Positions 36,036 through 45,245 of a stretch of 64,000 bases of DNA are shown piece after piece. The translations under genes were made by a program, and so were the position numbers. Numbering within the stretch: the stretch's first letter is position 1; every line of letters begins with the position of its first letter. The DNA comes from Streptomyces sp. NBC_01465. Lineage in GTDB: Bacteria > Actinomycetota > Actinomycetes > Streptomycetales > Streptomycetaceae. The notes under the pieces are model-generated. The model had not been told where the DNA came from, did not search any database, and saw only the letters and a program-made list of their open reading frames with translations. The DNA lies in NCBI RefSeq assembly GCF_036227325.1, contig NZ_CP109467.1, forward strand, positions 8,866,001-8,930,000, read 5' to 3'.

Positions 36036-37253
36036 ATGCACTCCACCGACGCCCCTGCCCTCGACCCGCAGCAACTCCGCGCGGCGCTCAGCGCCAAGAT
36101 CGAGAGCCTCGGCACCTTCCGTACCGCAGCCGTCCGGGACGCCTTCCGCGTCGTGCCCCGAGAGGTCTTCCTGCCCGGTGTGGACCTGGCGACCGCCTAC
36201 GCGCCCAAGCAGGTGGTGACCAAACGAGCCGCCGACGGCACCGCAGTCTCCTCCGCATCCAGCCCCAACATCGTCGCCAAGATGCTGGAGCAGCTCGACG
36301 TCCGCCCCGGCCACCGGATCCTGGAGATCGGTTCGGCCACCGGCATCAACGCCGCTCTCCTCTCGGAGCTGACGGAGCCGAGCGGCTCGGTCGTCACAGT
36401 CGAACTTGACGAGGACCTCGCAGACGGCGCCCGCACCAACCTGGCCGCCGCTGGATACAACCAGGTCCAGGTGATCTGCGGCGACGGAGCCCTCGGCGAC
36501 CCCAGCGGCGGGACGTTCGACCGGATCATCGTCACCGCCGGCGCGTGGGACATCTCCGCCGCCTGGTGGCAGCAACTCGCCGTCGGTGGACGCATCGTCG
36601 TCCCCCTGCGCCTGCACGGCAGCGGGCTGACGCGATCCCTGGCCCTCGACCACACCGACAACGGGCTGATGATCTCCACCAATGCCGTCGTGTGCGGATT
36701 CGTGCCCATGCGCGGCGCATCCGAGATGGGCGAGCGCCACGTCCGCCTCGCCGAGGACATCATCCTGAAGGTCGACGTCGATGACCTCCCCGACGAAGGC
36801 GCACTCTCCCCGGCCCTCGCGTACCCCGCGCACCGGCAGTGGACCGGCATCGAGGTTCGGCACAACGAGCCCGCCGCCCACCTCGACCTCTGGCTCGCCA
36901 CGGTCGAGAGCGGCCTGAGCTTCGGCAAGCTTGCCGTCGCTGCCTCCGCCCGCGATCTGGGCCTGGCCGATCCCGCGCTGCGCTGGTCTGGTGCCGCCGT
37001 CTACAACGGCGGAACCTTCGCGTACCTCACGGTCCGCCGGGTCGACGACGACACCGACGAGCTGGGCATCGTGACCCACGGCCCGGACATCAACAAGATC
37101 AGCGGGCAGGCCGGCGACCTTCTCCGCCGCTGGGCCCAGGACCGCCCCGCACAGCCTGTCGTCACGGCGTACCCCTCGACCACGCGCGTCGGGCAGCTCC
37201 AGCCCGGTACCTACGTCGCCCGCCCGGACACCCGTCTGACCATCGGCTGGTAG
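36036..37253 (+). CDS. PCMT-like O-methyltransferase of lanthipeptide cluster (second copy)
   Basis: 405 residues from ATG 36036 (GTG 36030 is an alternative). Same architecture as the preceding gene: VPREVFLPGVDLATAYAP, SAM motif ILEIGSATGINAALL, VVTVELDEDLADGA, FDRIIVTAGAWDISAAWW. It keeps the PCMT-type substrate loop more faithfully (VSSASSPNIVAKMLEQL). Separated from the first copy by 162 bp and ended by a strong terminator. The two copies have diverged, so they may act on different residues or one may be spare. Confidence 0.85.
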   Translation: MHSTDAPALDPQQLRAALSAKIESLGTFRTAAVRDAFRVVPREVFLPGVDLATAYAPKQVVTKRAADGTAVSSASSPNIVAKMLEQLDVRPGHRILEIGSATGINAALLSELTEPSGSVVTVELDEDLADGARTNLAAAGYNQVQVICGDGALGDPSGGTFDRIIVTAGAWDISAAWWQQLAVGGRIVVPLRLHGSGLTRSLALDHTDNGLMISTNAVVCGFVPMRGASEMGERHVRLAEDIILKVDVDDLPDEGALSPALAYPAHRQWTGIEVRHNEPAAHLDLWLATVESGLSFGKLAVAASARDLGLADPALRWSGAAVYNGGTFAYLTVRRVDDDTDELGIVTHGPDINKISGQAGDLLRRWAQDRPAQPVVTAYPSTTRVGQLQPGTYVARPDTRLTIGW

Positions 37254-37268
37254 CCGGTTAGAGCCAGC

Positions 37269-37308
37269 GTGAGCGAGGCCCCCAGCCTGTGCTGGGGGCC
37301 TCGCTCAC
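37269..37308. terminator. strong terminator closing the lanthipeptide operon
   Basis: Perfect 18-bp stem (gtgagcgaggcccccagc and its complement) with a 4-base loop, 15 bp after the second methyltransferase stop. Confidence 0.9.
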
Positions 37309-37348
37309 GTCTCAGGGCGTGTCAGTGTGCCGTCCTACGCTGGATTGC

Positions 37349-37771
37349 ATGACAACACCAGTCGGGGGACTGCCGCTTGAGAGCGCCCGCCGGGTGGTGG
37401 AGCAGCGCGTCCTCACCGACGCGGTGAAGATCTTCATCCCTGGCGTCTTTGACCCAGACACGTTCGAGCAGACCCCGGACACGATCATCTGGGAGGGCCC
37501 CGGCGCGATCTTGCCCGACCACGGGGCGGACGTGACCGTACGGCTCACTGACGGGCAGGGCACATCGGTCGGCACGAGCGGCCGGTACCGGATGCTCACC
37601 CCGATCAGTGCGCCGACCCCCACCGCCGAGCACCGCATCACCCTGACCGCGTCCAAGGACCCTGACGCAGCAGGCCGCATCTGGACCCTGGACAGCGTGG
37701 AGCGCACCAGCACCCCGGTAATCCGGGTGAGCTGGCTGAAGTACGACACCACCCTGAACAACGGCAGTTGA
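37349..37771 (+). CDS. phage DUF6093 family protein
   Basis: 140 residues from ATG 37349. The sequence (ESARRVVEQRVLTDAVKIF; TPDTIIWEGPGAIL; GRYRMLTPISAP; DPDAAGRIWTLDSVERTS) matches the DUF6093 head-to-tail-region proteins of actinophages. Apparently intact. Three bases after its stop another phage-type start (ATG 37774) begins but is cut short. It is an isolated phage gene between the lanthipeptide terminator and a YdcF gene. Confidence 0.7.
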   Translation: MTTPVGGLPLESARRVVEQRVLTDAVKIFIPGVFDPDTFEQTPDTIIWEGPGAILPDHGADVTVRLTDGQGTSVGTSGRYRMLTPISAPTPTAEHRITLTASKDPDAAGRIWTLDSVERTSTPVIRVSWLKYDTTLNNGS

Positions 37772-37773
37772 CC

Positions 37774-37878
37774 ATGCTTGACATCGCCGCGACGAAGGCC
37801 GAACTGGATGGGCTGCTTGTCGACACGGTCAGGCGGGTAGGAGCCAGGTGTCGTAGCCGTGGGCACGAAGACGGTTGA
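37774..37878 (+). pseudogene. truncated phage gene start
   Basis: It begins MLDIAATKAELDGLLVDTVR directly after DUF6093, the spacing of a phage operon. Sensible sequence ends near 37833, where the opposite-strand YdcF gene begins. Probably the edge of an ancient insertion or deletion. Confidence 0.5.
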
Positions 37879-38500
37879 AGGTATCGCGGACCCTTTCCGG
37901 GACGTGCTGCTCGATAGCGAAGCCGCGCTTGGGGTACTCCATCACCCGTTCCATGTCGCCCATGAGCATGTCGATGAGCTGCTTCTCGTGGTCGTGCGTC
38001 GAGACGTACTCGTCGAAGGACAACGGCTGGGAGACGCAGACCGGTTGCACCTCGGGCCACAGCTTGCGACAGGTCGCGTAGGCGCGGCGCTGCATGTACG
38101 GCATGGAGATCAAGAGCATGGTGCTTACTGCGATGCCGGCGCGCTCCAGGACCTCGCGGGAGAAGCCGATGTTCTGCCCGGTGTTGGTGGCCTTCGGCTC
38201 CAGGAGGATCGCCTCATCCGGCACTCCGAGGGAGATCGCATGCTCACGGTAGTGGACGGCCTCGCCCCGGGGGAACCGCTCCTTGGTGGCGTCGCTGGTG
38301 TCGCCGGTGAAGACCACGACCGGGAACATGCCAGCGTGGTAGAGGTCGGCAGTGGTGGCGGCGACACCAAGATCGAGGCTGCCGAGGGTGATCGCGGCGG
38401 AACAGGGCTGCAGCTCGTGGCCCATCTGGTGGAAGGCCCAGATGGTGCGGGCGTCGGCCTGGTCCGCTTCGCTGATCAAGTCATCCTGGTGGTCGGTCAC
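37829..38500 (-). CDS. YdcF family (DUF218) protein
   Basis: 223 residues, GTG start. The DUF218 core is present: AITLGSLDLGVAATTADLYH, PVVVFTGDTSDATKERF, EAVHYREHAISLGVPDEAI, EPKATNTGQNIGFSREVL and MLLISMPYMQRRAYATCRKL. The family resembles ElyC/SanA proteins of the cell envelope, though this copy has no signal peptide. The exact activity is unknown. Confidence 0.85.
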   Translation of the reverse strand: MTDHQDDLISEADQADARTIWAFHQMGHELQPCSAAITLGSLDLGVAATTADLYHAGMFPVVVFTGDTSDATKERFPRGEAVHYREHAISLGVPDEAILLEPKATNTGQNIGFSREVLERAGIAVSTMLLISMPYMQRRAYATCRKLWPEVQPVCVSQPLSFDEYVSTHDHEKQLIDMLMGDMERVMEYPKRGFAIEQHVPERVRDTFNRLRAHGYDTWLLPA

Positions 38501-38577
38501 ATGGACTCCTCGCTGTTACGGACGGACTTGATGCTGCGCGGTTGGTGTTTCAGCCCATAGCTGGCGGATGCCCTGGC

Positions 38578-39624
38578 TCAGCAGAATGTCGCTGCACGGA
38601 ACGCGTTACGGACGTCGGTTAGAGGCTGGCGGTCGCGGGTGTAGTACAGCTTGTTGGTCAACAGGGCCGCCCAGCGGCCTTGGGAGGGGGAGATCCACAT
38701 GCCGGTGCCGGTGAATCCGTAGTGCACCCAGATGTCGTCCACGGCGGGGTCCGTTCCGGGGGCAGGGTGCCAGAACAGTCCGCGTACAGGCGTCAGGTCG
38801 CCCGTGTGGGGCCGGAGCGATTCCTTCACCCAGAAAGGTCCAAAGCCTGGCCGGTCCGCTGTGGTGGCGGGGTCGAGCATGTAGCGGAGGAAGGTAGTGA
38901 TGTTGTCGAGGGTTGAGAAGACGCCGGCGATGCCGCAGATGCCGACCAGGAGGCGGGCGGAGAAGTCGTGGGCTGTGCCTTTGAGGTGGAGTTCTGTGGT
39001 CTCGTCGAGTTCGGTTGGTGCGCAGCGCTCGTTTGCTGACGCGGCGAGGGGGCCGAAGGTGGTCTCGGTCATGCCGAGGGGCTGCCAGATGCGGGTGTGC
39101 GCGAGTTGGTCGAGCCTCTGGCCTGAGATGTATTCGGCGAGGTAGCCGAGGACCAGGGCGGCGCGGTCGGTGTACTCGACGGCTTCGCCGGGCGGCCGGT
39201 GCAGGGTCTCGTGCAGGACGCCGTCGCGGATGTCCTGGGCGTCGGTGCCGTAGAGGTTCTTGAGGTTGGCCCGCAGGGGGAGGCCGGCGGTGTGGGTCAG
39301 CAGGTGGTGGGCGGTGGTCTGGCCGAGGGGATGCCCGCCCACCTCTGGCCAGAAGTTGCCCAGCGGTTGGTCGAGTTGGAGCTTTCCATCTTCGATCAGG
39401 GTGCCGATGGTGGACCACACGGCGAGGATTTTGGTGAGGCTGGCAACGTCAAAGATGGTGTTGAGCCGCATCGGCTGGTCTGGCTGGTTGGGGTCCAGGA
39501 GGCCGACGGCTCCGCTCGCGGTGGACTCGGTGGCGTCGCCTGCTGCCCAGACGGCGCCGGGGTAGACCTTGGCCTGTACGCCGTCGTGCAGGAGCTGTTC
39601 GATGCGGTGGGTGTCGAGCGTCAT
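38578..39624 (-). CDS. serine hydrolase, class C beta-lactamase family
   Basis: 348 residues from ATG 39624. The active-site SxxK is in FDVASLTKILAVWSTIG (Ser then Lys three residues on). The Tyr motif is in EAVEYTDRAALVLGYLAEY, and the third motif is the HxG of VHYGFTGTG near the C-terminus. Members act as beta-lactamases, DD-peptidases or esterases. No signal peptide, so a cytoplasmic esterase is most likely. In the same direction as the YdcF gene but separated by 77 bp. Confidence 0.87.
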   Translation of the reverse strand: MTLDTHRIEQLLHDGVQAKVYPGAVWAAGDATESTASGAVGLLDPNQPDQPMRLNTIFDVASLTKILAVWSTIGTLIEDGKLQLDQPLGNFWPEVGGHPLGQTTAHHLLTHTAGLPLRANLKNLYGTDAQDIRDGVLHETLHRPPGEAVEYTDRAALVLGYLAEYISGQRLDQLAHTRIWQPLGMTETTFGPLAASANERCAPTELDETTELHLKGTAHDFSARLLVGICGIAGVFSTLDNITTFLRYMLDPATTADRPGFGPFWVKESLRPHTGDLTPVRGLFWHPAPGTDPAVDDIWVHYGFTGTGMWISPSQGRWAALLTNKLYYTRDRQPLTDVRNAFRAATFC

Positions 39625-39706
39625 GGTCTCCCGATCGTGTGCCGTGGATTCCCCGCCAGCCAGAGTAGTGAGAGGGCCGGGTGGGTCCGGCTGCGCCACG
39701 GATGGG

Positions 39707-40500
39707 TCAGCTGAGCTGCTTGCTGAGGCCGGACAGAGCGGTCGCGGTGCTGCTCAGGGGGTAGCGGGCCGCGTTGATTCGGCCTGCTGCCTGGAGGGCG
39801 GGCAGTAGGACCGGCATTGTGCGGAGGCGGCCCAGGTCGCGGGCGACTGCGGTCGGGGTTTGTGAAGTCGGTGGCCAGGCCGGTGGTGGCGAGTGTTTCG
39901 TTCAGCCCGGGGACCGGCTGGTACAGGACGGGCAGACATCAGGCTTGGGCTTCGCGGGCGACACTGGGAGCGGCGCAGTCAGCCGAGGTAATGGACGTGC
40001 ACGCCCAACCTTCGGATCAGCGGGGTCAAGGCGTGGAACTGTGCAGACGGGGCGGCAATGCTCAGTTCAAAGGCTGGTGCGAGCGGGATCGCGTGCAGCA
40101 GGGATTCGATTCCTTTCTCCTCCGTGAGGCGGCCGGCGTAGAGCAGTCGCAGGTGGCTCGTCGCACGGTGTCCCGCTCGTGTTGGCGGGTGGCCGAAGAG
40201 GTTGTCGGGGATGCCCCAGGGGGCCTGCTCGATCTTCCGGCGGCTGGTCTTGGGACTCAGTTTCAGCAGGCGGTCAGCCATGGCGTTGGTCGGCACCACG
40301 ATGCTGTCGGCGGCACGGGCCGACTGCTGGAGGATGTCGAGCTGGGCGGGATACCGCTCGGCGTAGAGAAGGTCGGTGCCGTGGACGAAGGCGAGGCGGG
40401 GCGGTGCGGGCAGCGTCCGGAGGAGCGCGGGTTTCGCGCCGAATGAGAGATGAAGCAGGTGAATGATGCCGATCTCGGTGGGGTCGATGGCAGACGTCAA
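39707..40500 (-). pseudogene. glycosyltransferase, internally deleted
   Basis: The N-terminal half (RLAFVHGTDLLYAERYPAQL, NAMADRLLKLSPKTSRRK, LRLLYAGRLTEEKGIESLL) is a GT4-type glycosyltransferase ending in a stop at 39979. The C-terminal tail (PVLYQPVPGLNETLATTGLA, INAARYPLSSTATALSGLS) continues in another frame to 39707. The middle, including the nucleotide-sugar region, is missing, and a stop lies just upstream of the N-terminal part. A second copy of the tail is at 46309-46525. Confidence 0.65.
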
Positions 40501-40923
40501 CGTGTTGCGCAGATCGGTGACCTACCGGTGCAGGCCCAGCCCCGTCAGGCACTAGCCGGAGACACTCAGAAGATCCAACCCTTATGGCGTGCAGGGGCGG
40601 GGCCCTGTCGGCGCGGGCATGAACGCCCCTGCTGATATGCGCGGTTGGGTCACTGTGCAGAGGTCGAAGAAGAGTTCGAAGCTTCCGCCAGGGCTCGGGA
40701 ACGGAAGGTCGAGGGGCGGTGGCCACCATCTGGTTCATGACCGGCCTCCTGGGATCTCCTCGTACAGGCGTGATGTCTCGATTCCCTGACTGGAGCAGTA
40801 CTTGAGGCCATGCTGCTGGTAGCAGGCGGGGTGCCGAAGGTCTGAAGGAAGGCCAACTTGCTTCCAACAGTTCTCGGTAATCCTGGCGGAATGTCAGAAC
40901 TGCAACTCAAGGGCGGGGTAAGC
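40501..40923. other. no convincing gene
   Basis: About 420 bp. The minus-strand sequence upstream of the glycosyltransferase relic reads LTGLGLHR then a stop, probably more of the decayed gene. Nothing else is supported. Confidence 0.4.
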
Positions 40924-41340
40924 ATGATGACCGAACCGACCACCGAAAAGGCGTGGGCCGAGCTGCCGGCGCTCATCGACTTCGCAGGCGGATACGACCT
41001 GTGGGACGTCGAGAGGCTGGTCCGCTTCGCTGGATCGCAGAAGGCCGGACTCCGCATCGTCGAGCGCGTCGAGCAGCAACTCGCCGAGAACAACATCGGT
41101 CACCTCCCGACCAAGCTCCCCACGGATGGCACCTGCAAGGTGCTCCTCTACAACAAGGACCAGCCCAATCTCGGGTACGTCTTGAGCCTGGTCCATGAAC
41201 TCGCCACCCAGGACGTGAATGACAACACGAACGGGTCGATCCATCAGTTGAAGTCGCTGCTGGACGGCATCATGTCGTTTAGGCCGACCGCCCAGCGGGA
41301 CGCCGTCGCGCGGCATGCTCCTCAGAGCAAAGCATTGTGA
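40924..41340 (+). CDS. hypothetical protein
   Basis: 138 residues from ATG 40924 (an in-frame ATG at 40891 is possible). Helical and charged, e.g. DFAGGYDLWDVERLVRFAG, ERVEQQLAENNIGHLPTKLP and VLLYNKDQPNLGYVLSLVHE. Codon use is normal for the window, so it is probably real. Family not recognised. The last ~20 residues look less constrained, so the C-terminus may be altered by the junk that follows. Confidence 0.55.
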   Translation: MMTEPTTEKAWAELPALIDFAGGYDLWDVERLVRFAGSQKAGLRIVERVEQQLAENNIGHLPTKLPTDGTCKVLLYNKDQPNLGYVLSLVHELATQDVNDNTNGSIHQLKSLLDGIMSFRPTAQRDAVARHAPQSKAL

Positions 41341-42163
41341 GCGACGCCAACCAGGCGATTTATGCCCTGTGCACCGTGAACACCTGGACGCTGGACACTT
41401 ACCGATCTCCTCTCTGCGAAAGCTCGGCACCCCCTGCATGCCCCTGCACGATGGGGACGAACACGTCGTCGACGCCGAGGACGGCGAGCTGGCGCCCCAC
41501 GTTGCGACGCCCGCTCGTCGACCACAACACCGTGCTGTATCCCGAGTAGGAGCCGCCCGTGCGACCGTCATGCCGACGTACACCAAGCGGGACTTGGACG
41601 TCAGCCCCGAGACCGAGGTGATCTTGCGGGCCTCGGAGATGATGGAGAAGCCGAGTCGGACGGTGGCCGGTGGGCACTTGTGACGCGGCCATGCCCGGAT
41701 TTGGGGATCGGTTCCTGGGCCGCAGCATCGAGGACGCCAGCACCATGTTTGAGGACCTGACGATCCTGACGACCGCATCACCAGTTGGGTCCCCGCGGCC
41801 GAGGCCCTGACACCCGGGATCAGGTTCCTGCTTGCCGGCTATCTCCGGCTCCTCGACCGGCAGCTGAGGATCGTGGCGGACCGCGAGGCCTCGATCTTCC
41901 ACCTGCCCACCGGCGGGCCCCCTCGCATCGCCGGGGAGTGGTCGCTCCGGACCGCCTCCACCCCTCGCCCCAGGGCTATCGGGCCTGGGCCCGGACGCTG
42001 GCCGCGGGCATCGTCCCGCTGACAGAAAACCTCACCGCGTAATCCTGAGCATCACTTCAAAGGACCCGCACCCATCTACGTTTGCCCCGCCGAGACCGGG
42101 AAGAAGGACGGCTTCGATGAGGTCCCCGTGCACAGAGTGGATCAGCGGCACGATTAGTAGGAG
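41341..42163. other. decayed region with gene scraps
   Basis: No intact gene. The minus strand near 41420-41580 reads YSTVLWSTSGRRNVGRQLAV, like a HAD-phosphatase strand. The plus strand ends in a hydrolase-like scrap (next entry). Frames change repeatedly. Confidence 0.45.
41930..42042 (+). pseudogene. SGNH-hydrolase-like C-terminal scrap
   Basis: Reads VVAPDRLHPSPQGYRAWA then a natural-looking end. D-x-xHPS-x-xGY is the Asp/His end block of SGNH/GDSL hydrolases. No upstream Ser block is in frame. Confidence 0.4.
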
Positions 42164-42437
42164 CTACAGAATTCCCTTCCATGGCCAAGGTCGCGGACCG
42201 GATCGACCGCGAAGACAGTCGATCCGGTACTGCGCTTGGCCGATCCACTCCTCATTGCTGGCTGCGTGCTGGGCCGCGAACGTCGTCATCCGCAACTCGC
42301 GGGCCCCCGCGAGGATGGGATAGCCCTCCCATGTGGTGACGTCGTACCCGTAGGCCTCGCAGAACTCGCCGTACTCTCGCGCGTTGACCGCACCGGTCGT
42401 CTTCGCGCGCACTGCGGTGGACACGAGATCCCACTCC
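42164..42437 (-). pseudogene. aminoglycoside-phosphotransferase-like C-terminal fragment
   Basis: Reads EWDLVSTAVRAKTTGAVNAR, FCEAYGYDVTTWEGYPIL, ELRMTTFAAQHAASNEEW and YRIDCLRGRSGPRPWPW, the C-terminus of actinobacterial APH-family phosphotransferases. It lacks the kinase core and is joined directly to a regulator fragment. Confidence 0.65.
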
Positions 42438-42443
42438 GGGGGG

Positions 42444-42873
42444 GTACAGAGGTGGCGGTGGTGCAGGCCAGCTCGACGTCGCCTTGGCGGAGTTGTGCGA
42501 GGGCGAGGTGCGCGCCGTAGTACGTGCGGTTGCGGAGGTACTCGGGGCGGAGGCGGGCGAGGGTGCGGTGCAAGTAGGCCTCGGACTGGTCGTGTTGGCC
42601 GAGGCGGGCCATGATCAGTGCAGAGAGACCGTCGAGTTCGGCGCGGTCGTAGAAGCCGACCCAGGTAGGGCGGGGGATGGCTTGTTCGGCACGGTGGAAG
42701 GCGTCGATGGCGTGGTCGAGGTTGCGCATGGCGGCGGTGCGTTCCCCTGTTCCGGCCTGGATGCCGGCGAGGCGAGCGGCTGCGAGGGAGCGGAGCAGCG
42801 GGTCGCGGCGGCAGGCTGCGGAGGCCCGGCCGGCTTGGGCTGCGGCGGGTGCATCTGGGTGGTGCTGCAGCTC
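42444..42873 (-). pseudogene. fragment duplicating the XRE/TPR regulator
   Basis: About 430 bp nearly identical to 28216-28644 (TPR-like region: MRNLDHAIDAFHRAEQAIPR, WVGFYDRAELDGLSALIMAR). Both ends stop abruptly: the APH fragment on one side and unrelated sequence after the shared gctgcagct on the other. Confidence 0.8.
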
Positions 42874-42987
42874 CGCGCGCTTTCGTTGAGAACACTTCCG
42901 CCCACTGCGCGCGCAGTACCGAGCGATCGCTGCCAGATTGACGTGGTCACGCTACTCTCTGGCCAACGCTAGGGGCGGCTGAACGAG

Positions 42988-45141
42988 ATGGGGGTAGCAG
43001 TGGCGCTGCTCGACGGGGATCCCGAGTCCATCGCCGCTTACCGCCTGCTTGACCGGTTGGGCGCAGGTGGCATGGGCACCGTGTATCTCGCGCAGGCCGA
43101 GTCCGGCAGGTTGGTCGCGGTGAAGGTGGTACATCCGCAGATCGCTGACGATCGCGAGTTCCGTCTGCGGTTCCGCCTGGAGGTTGCCGCAGCCCGCCGC
43201 GTATCCGGCGCCTTCACCACGCCCGTAGTCGATGCCGACCCGGACGCGGACCGTCCGTGGATGGCCACCGTGTTCACGCCAGGCGTCAGCCTGCGCCAGC
43301 GCGTGCAGCAGGACGGTCCACTGTCCCCGACCGAACTTCGCCAGCTGGCAGTTGGCCTGGTCGAGGCTCTACGTGACCTGCACCGGGCCGGCGTTGTCCA
43401 CCGGGACCTCAAACCCGACAACGTACTGCTCACTGATGACGGGCCTCGCGTCATTGACTTCGGGATATCCCGCGTCACGGACCAGCAAACGCTGACTGTG
43501 ACGGGCAGAATCCTGGGCACCCCGCCGTACATGTCACCGGAACAGCTGTCGTCGGCGCGCAAGGTCACCCCAGCATCCGACATCTTCGCCCTGGGCAGTG
43601 TGATCGTCTTCGCCGCCCTCGGCCACGGCCCATTCGACGCGGACAACCACTACCTAACTGCCTACAACGTTGTTCATGACCCTCCTAAAATCGCCGCCCT
43701 GTCGGGCACCGTCCGCGAAATCGTCCAGTGGTGCCTGGCCAAAGAACCCCATGAGCGCCCCACCCCCGCCGATCTGTTCGCCGCCTTCGACCGGGTTCCG
43801 GCCTGCGACTGGGGCCCGCGCCCCGACACGCTGGAACCGTCGCGGCACCGCCTGATCGCGGCCTCCCGCCCGCCTGCCAGATGGAGCCTGGCCATGCCCC
43901 GGCCACGGCTGGTGCTGGCTGGCGCTGTGTGCGCGGTAGTCCTGGCCGCACTGCCCTGGGCCATCCCTCAGTTCAGCGGTAACCCACAAGCGGGACCGAA
44001 AGACATCCACCCCACGACGCTGGGCCCGTCATGGCCCCCGAAGCTGCAACTGGAGCCGACTGCCGCGCAACAACCAAAAGGCTGGGGCATCTGGGAGACG
44101 AAGATCGCCTCCACGAGGGCACTAAGCAGCTCGGGCCAGCAAGGAATAGACCACTGCGTGGCGTCCCATCTCGCTCTGCTGTGCGGTAACCGTGGGGGCG
44201 CGCCCGGGCTGGTCTCCGGGTACAACGCGGCCACCGGCAGGCCCCTGTGGGAACCGCGCTACGAACCAGGTGAAAGTACCGAAGCCGTCGGCATCGATGA
44301 AGTGACAGGACTCGGCTACTACGCGACCAACGAGTCAGGAGTAATCACCGCAATCGATATGATCACGGGCAAGAAGCGCTTCACCCTCTCGTACGGGTAC
44401 GACGGCTCCGCACCCGTGTATCTTCCTCAGGCCATCGTCGTCATCTCCCATGGAAAGGGGATTACGGCCTGGGATCCGGCTTCGGGGAAGCGACTGTGGA
44501 ATCGCCCCTACCCAACAGGGGATGCCATCTCGAGCCTGCTGGAATCACGCGGCGCCCTCTACGCCCGTTCCGAAGGCGACAAAACCCAGATCGCCCGGAT
44601 CAACCCGCGCACCGGGGACCTGCTGTGGCAGCTGCCCCTGTCCGGTTTCAAGCTCCTGGCTGCCGGGGATGACACCCTGCTGCTCCAGCCCGTCGACAGC
44701 ACCGGGGAGTCATCCGGCGGCCAGGCCATCGTGCTGGACGCGAAGACCCACAAGCGCAAGACCGCCCATGCGCCGCCTGGACCGGCGAGCTATGCCTACG
44801 ACGGCGAGCGCTTCCTCGGATTGGAGCCGAACGGAACGGTCACCTCCATCGACTCCGCCACCGGCACCCAGCAGTGGTCAACCGAAACACGCACCGACAG
44901 CCGCACCGACACTGGCGGGAGCAGCCGTATCCTCGTTGCAGGTGACCGGGCCTACTTCATGACCACGAGTTCCCGCATCCTCTGCCTCGACCGCCGACAG
45001 GGCAACGTGTTGTGGCAGAGCGCCTCCCGCAGCGACGGAAGCCATCCCCCGTCCGCGCTGTCTCCGACGCCAACCAATGACCGCATCTACGGGGTGTCCC
45101 AGCGCGGCACGATCTTCGCCATCAAACCGCCCACCATGTGA
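42988..45141 (+). CDS. Ser/Thr protein kinase with C-terminal PQQ-like beta-propeller
   Basis: 717 residues. The kinase domain spans about 18-275: Gly loop LGAGGMGTVYLAQ, Lys46 in VAVKVV, catalytic HRDLKPDN, DFGIS and GTPPYMSPEQ. A membrane helix lies near 307-325 (LVLAGAVCAVVLAALPWAI). From ~370 there are repeated blades (ATGRPLWEPRYEPG; DPASGKRLWNRPYPTG; RTGDLLWQLPLSG; RQGNVLWQSASRS) of a PQQ-type propeller outside the cell. It probably senses an extracellular signal. Monocistronic. Confidence 0.92.
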   Translation: MGVAVALLDGDPESIAAYRLLDRLGAGGMGTVYLAQAESGRLVAVKVVHPQIADDREFRLRFRLEVAAARRVSGAFTTPVVDADPDADRPWMATVFTPGVSLRQRVQQDGPLSPTELRQLAVGLVEALRDLHRAGVVHRDLKPDNVLLTDDGPRVIDFGISRVTDQQTLTVTGRILGTPPYMSPEQLSSARKVTPASDIFALGSVIVFAALGHGPFDADNHYLTAYNVVHDPPKIAALSGTVREIVQWCLAKEPHERPTPADLFAAFDRVPACDWGPRPDTLEPSRHRLIAASRPPARWSLAMPRPRLVLAGAVCAVVLAALPWAIPQFSGNPQAGPKDIHPTTLGPSWPPKLQLEPTAAQQPKGWGIWETKIASTRALSSSGQQGIDHCVASHLALLCGNRGGAPGLVSGYNAATGRPLWEPRYEPGESTEAVGIDEVTGLGYYATNESGVITAIDMITGKKRFTLSYGYDGSAPVYLPQAIVVISHGKGITAWDPASGKRLWNRPYPTGDAISSLLESRGALYARSEGDKTQIARINPRTGDLLWQLPLSGFKLLAAGDDTLLLQPVDSTGESSGGQAIVLDAKTHKRKTAHAPPGPASYAYDGERFLGLEPNGTVTSIDSATGTQQWSTETRTDSRTDTGGSSRILVAGDRAYFMTTSSRILCLDRRQGNVLWQSASRSDGSHPPSALSPTPTNDRIYGVSQRGTIFAIKPPTM

Positions 45142-45245
45142 CAGTCTCCCGTCGAGGCCACCCTTAGCGCACCCGACAGTCTCCAACTGATGCCGAGGGT
45201 TCTTGCGTCCAACGCTCCCTCTAAACGCTCGTGGAGGCGGGTCGC

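Noticed and set aside
36200..36930. Minus-strand frame across the second methyltransferase
   Set aside because: Shadow of a gene with intact SAM motifs.
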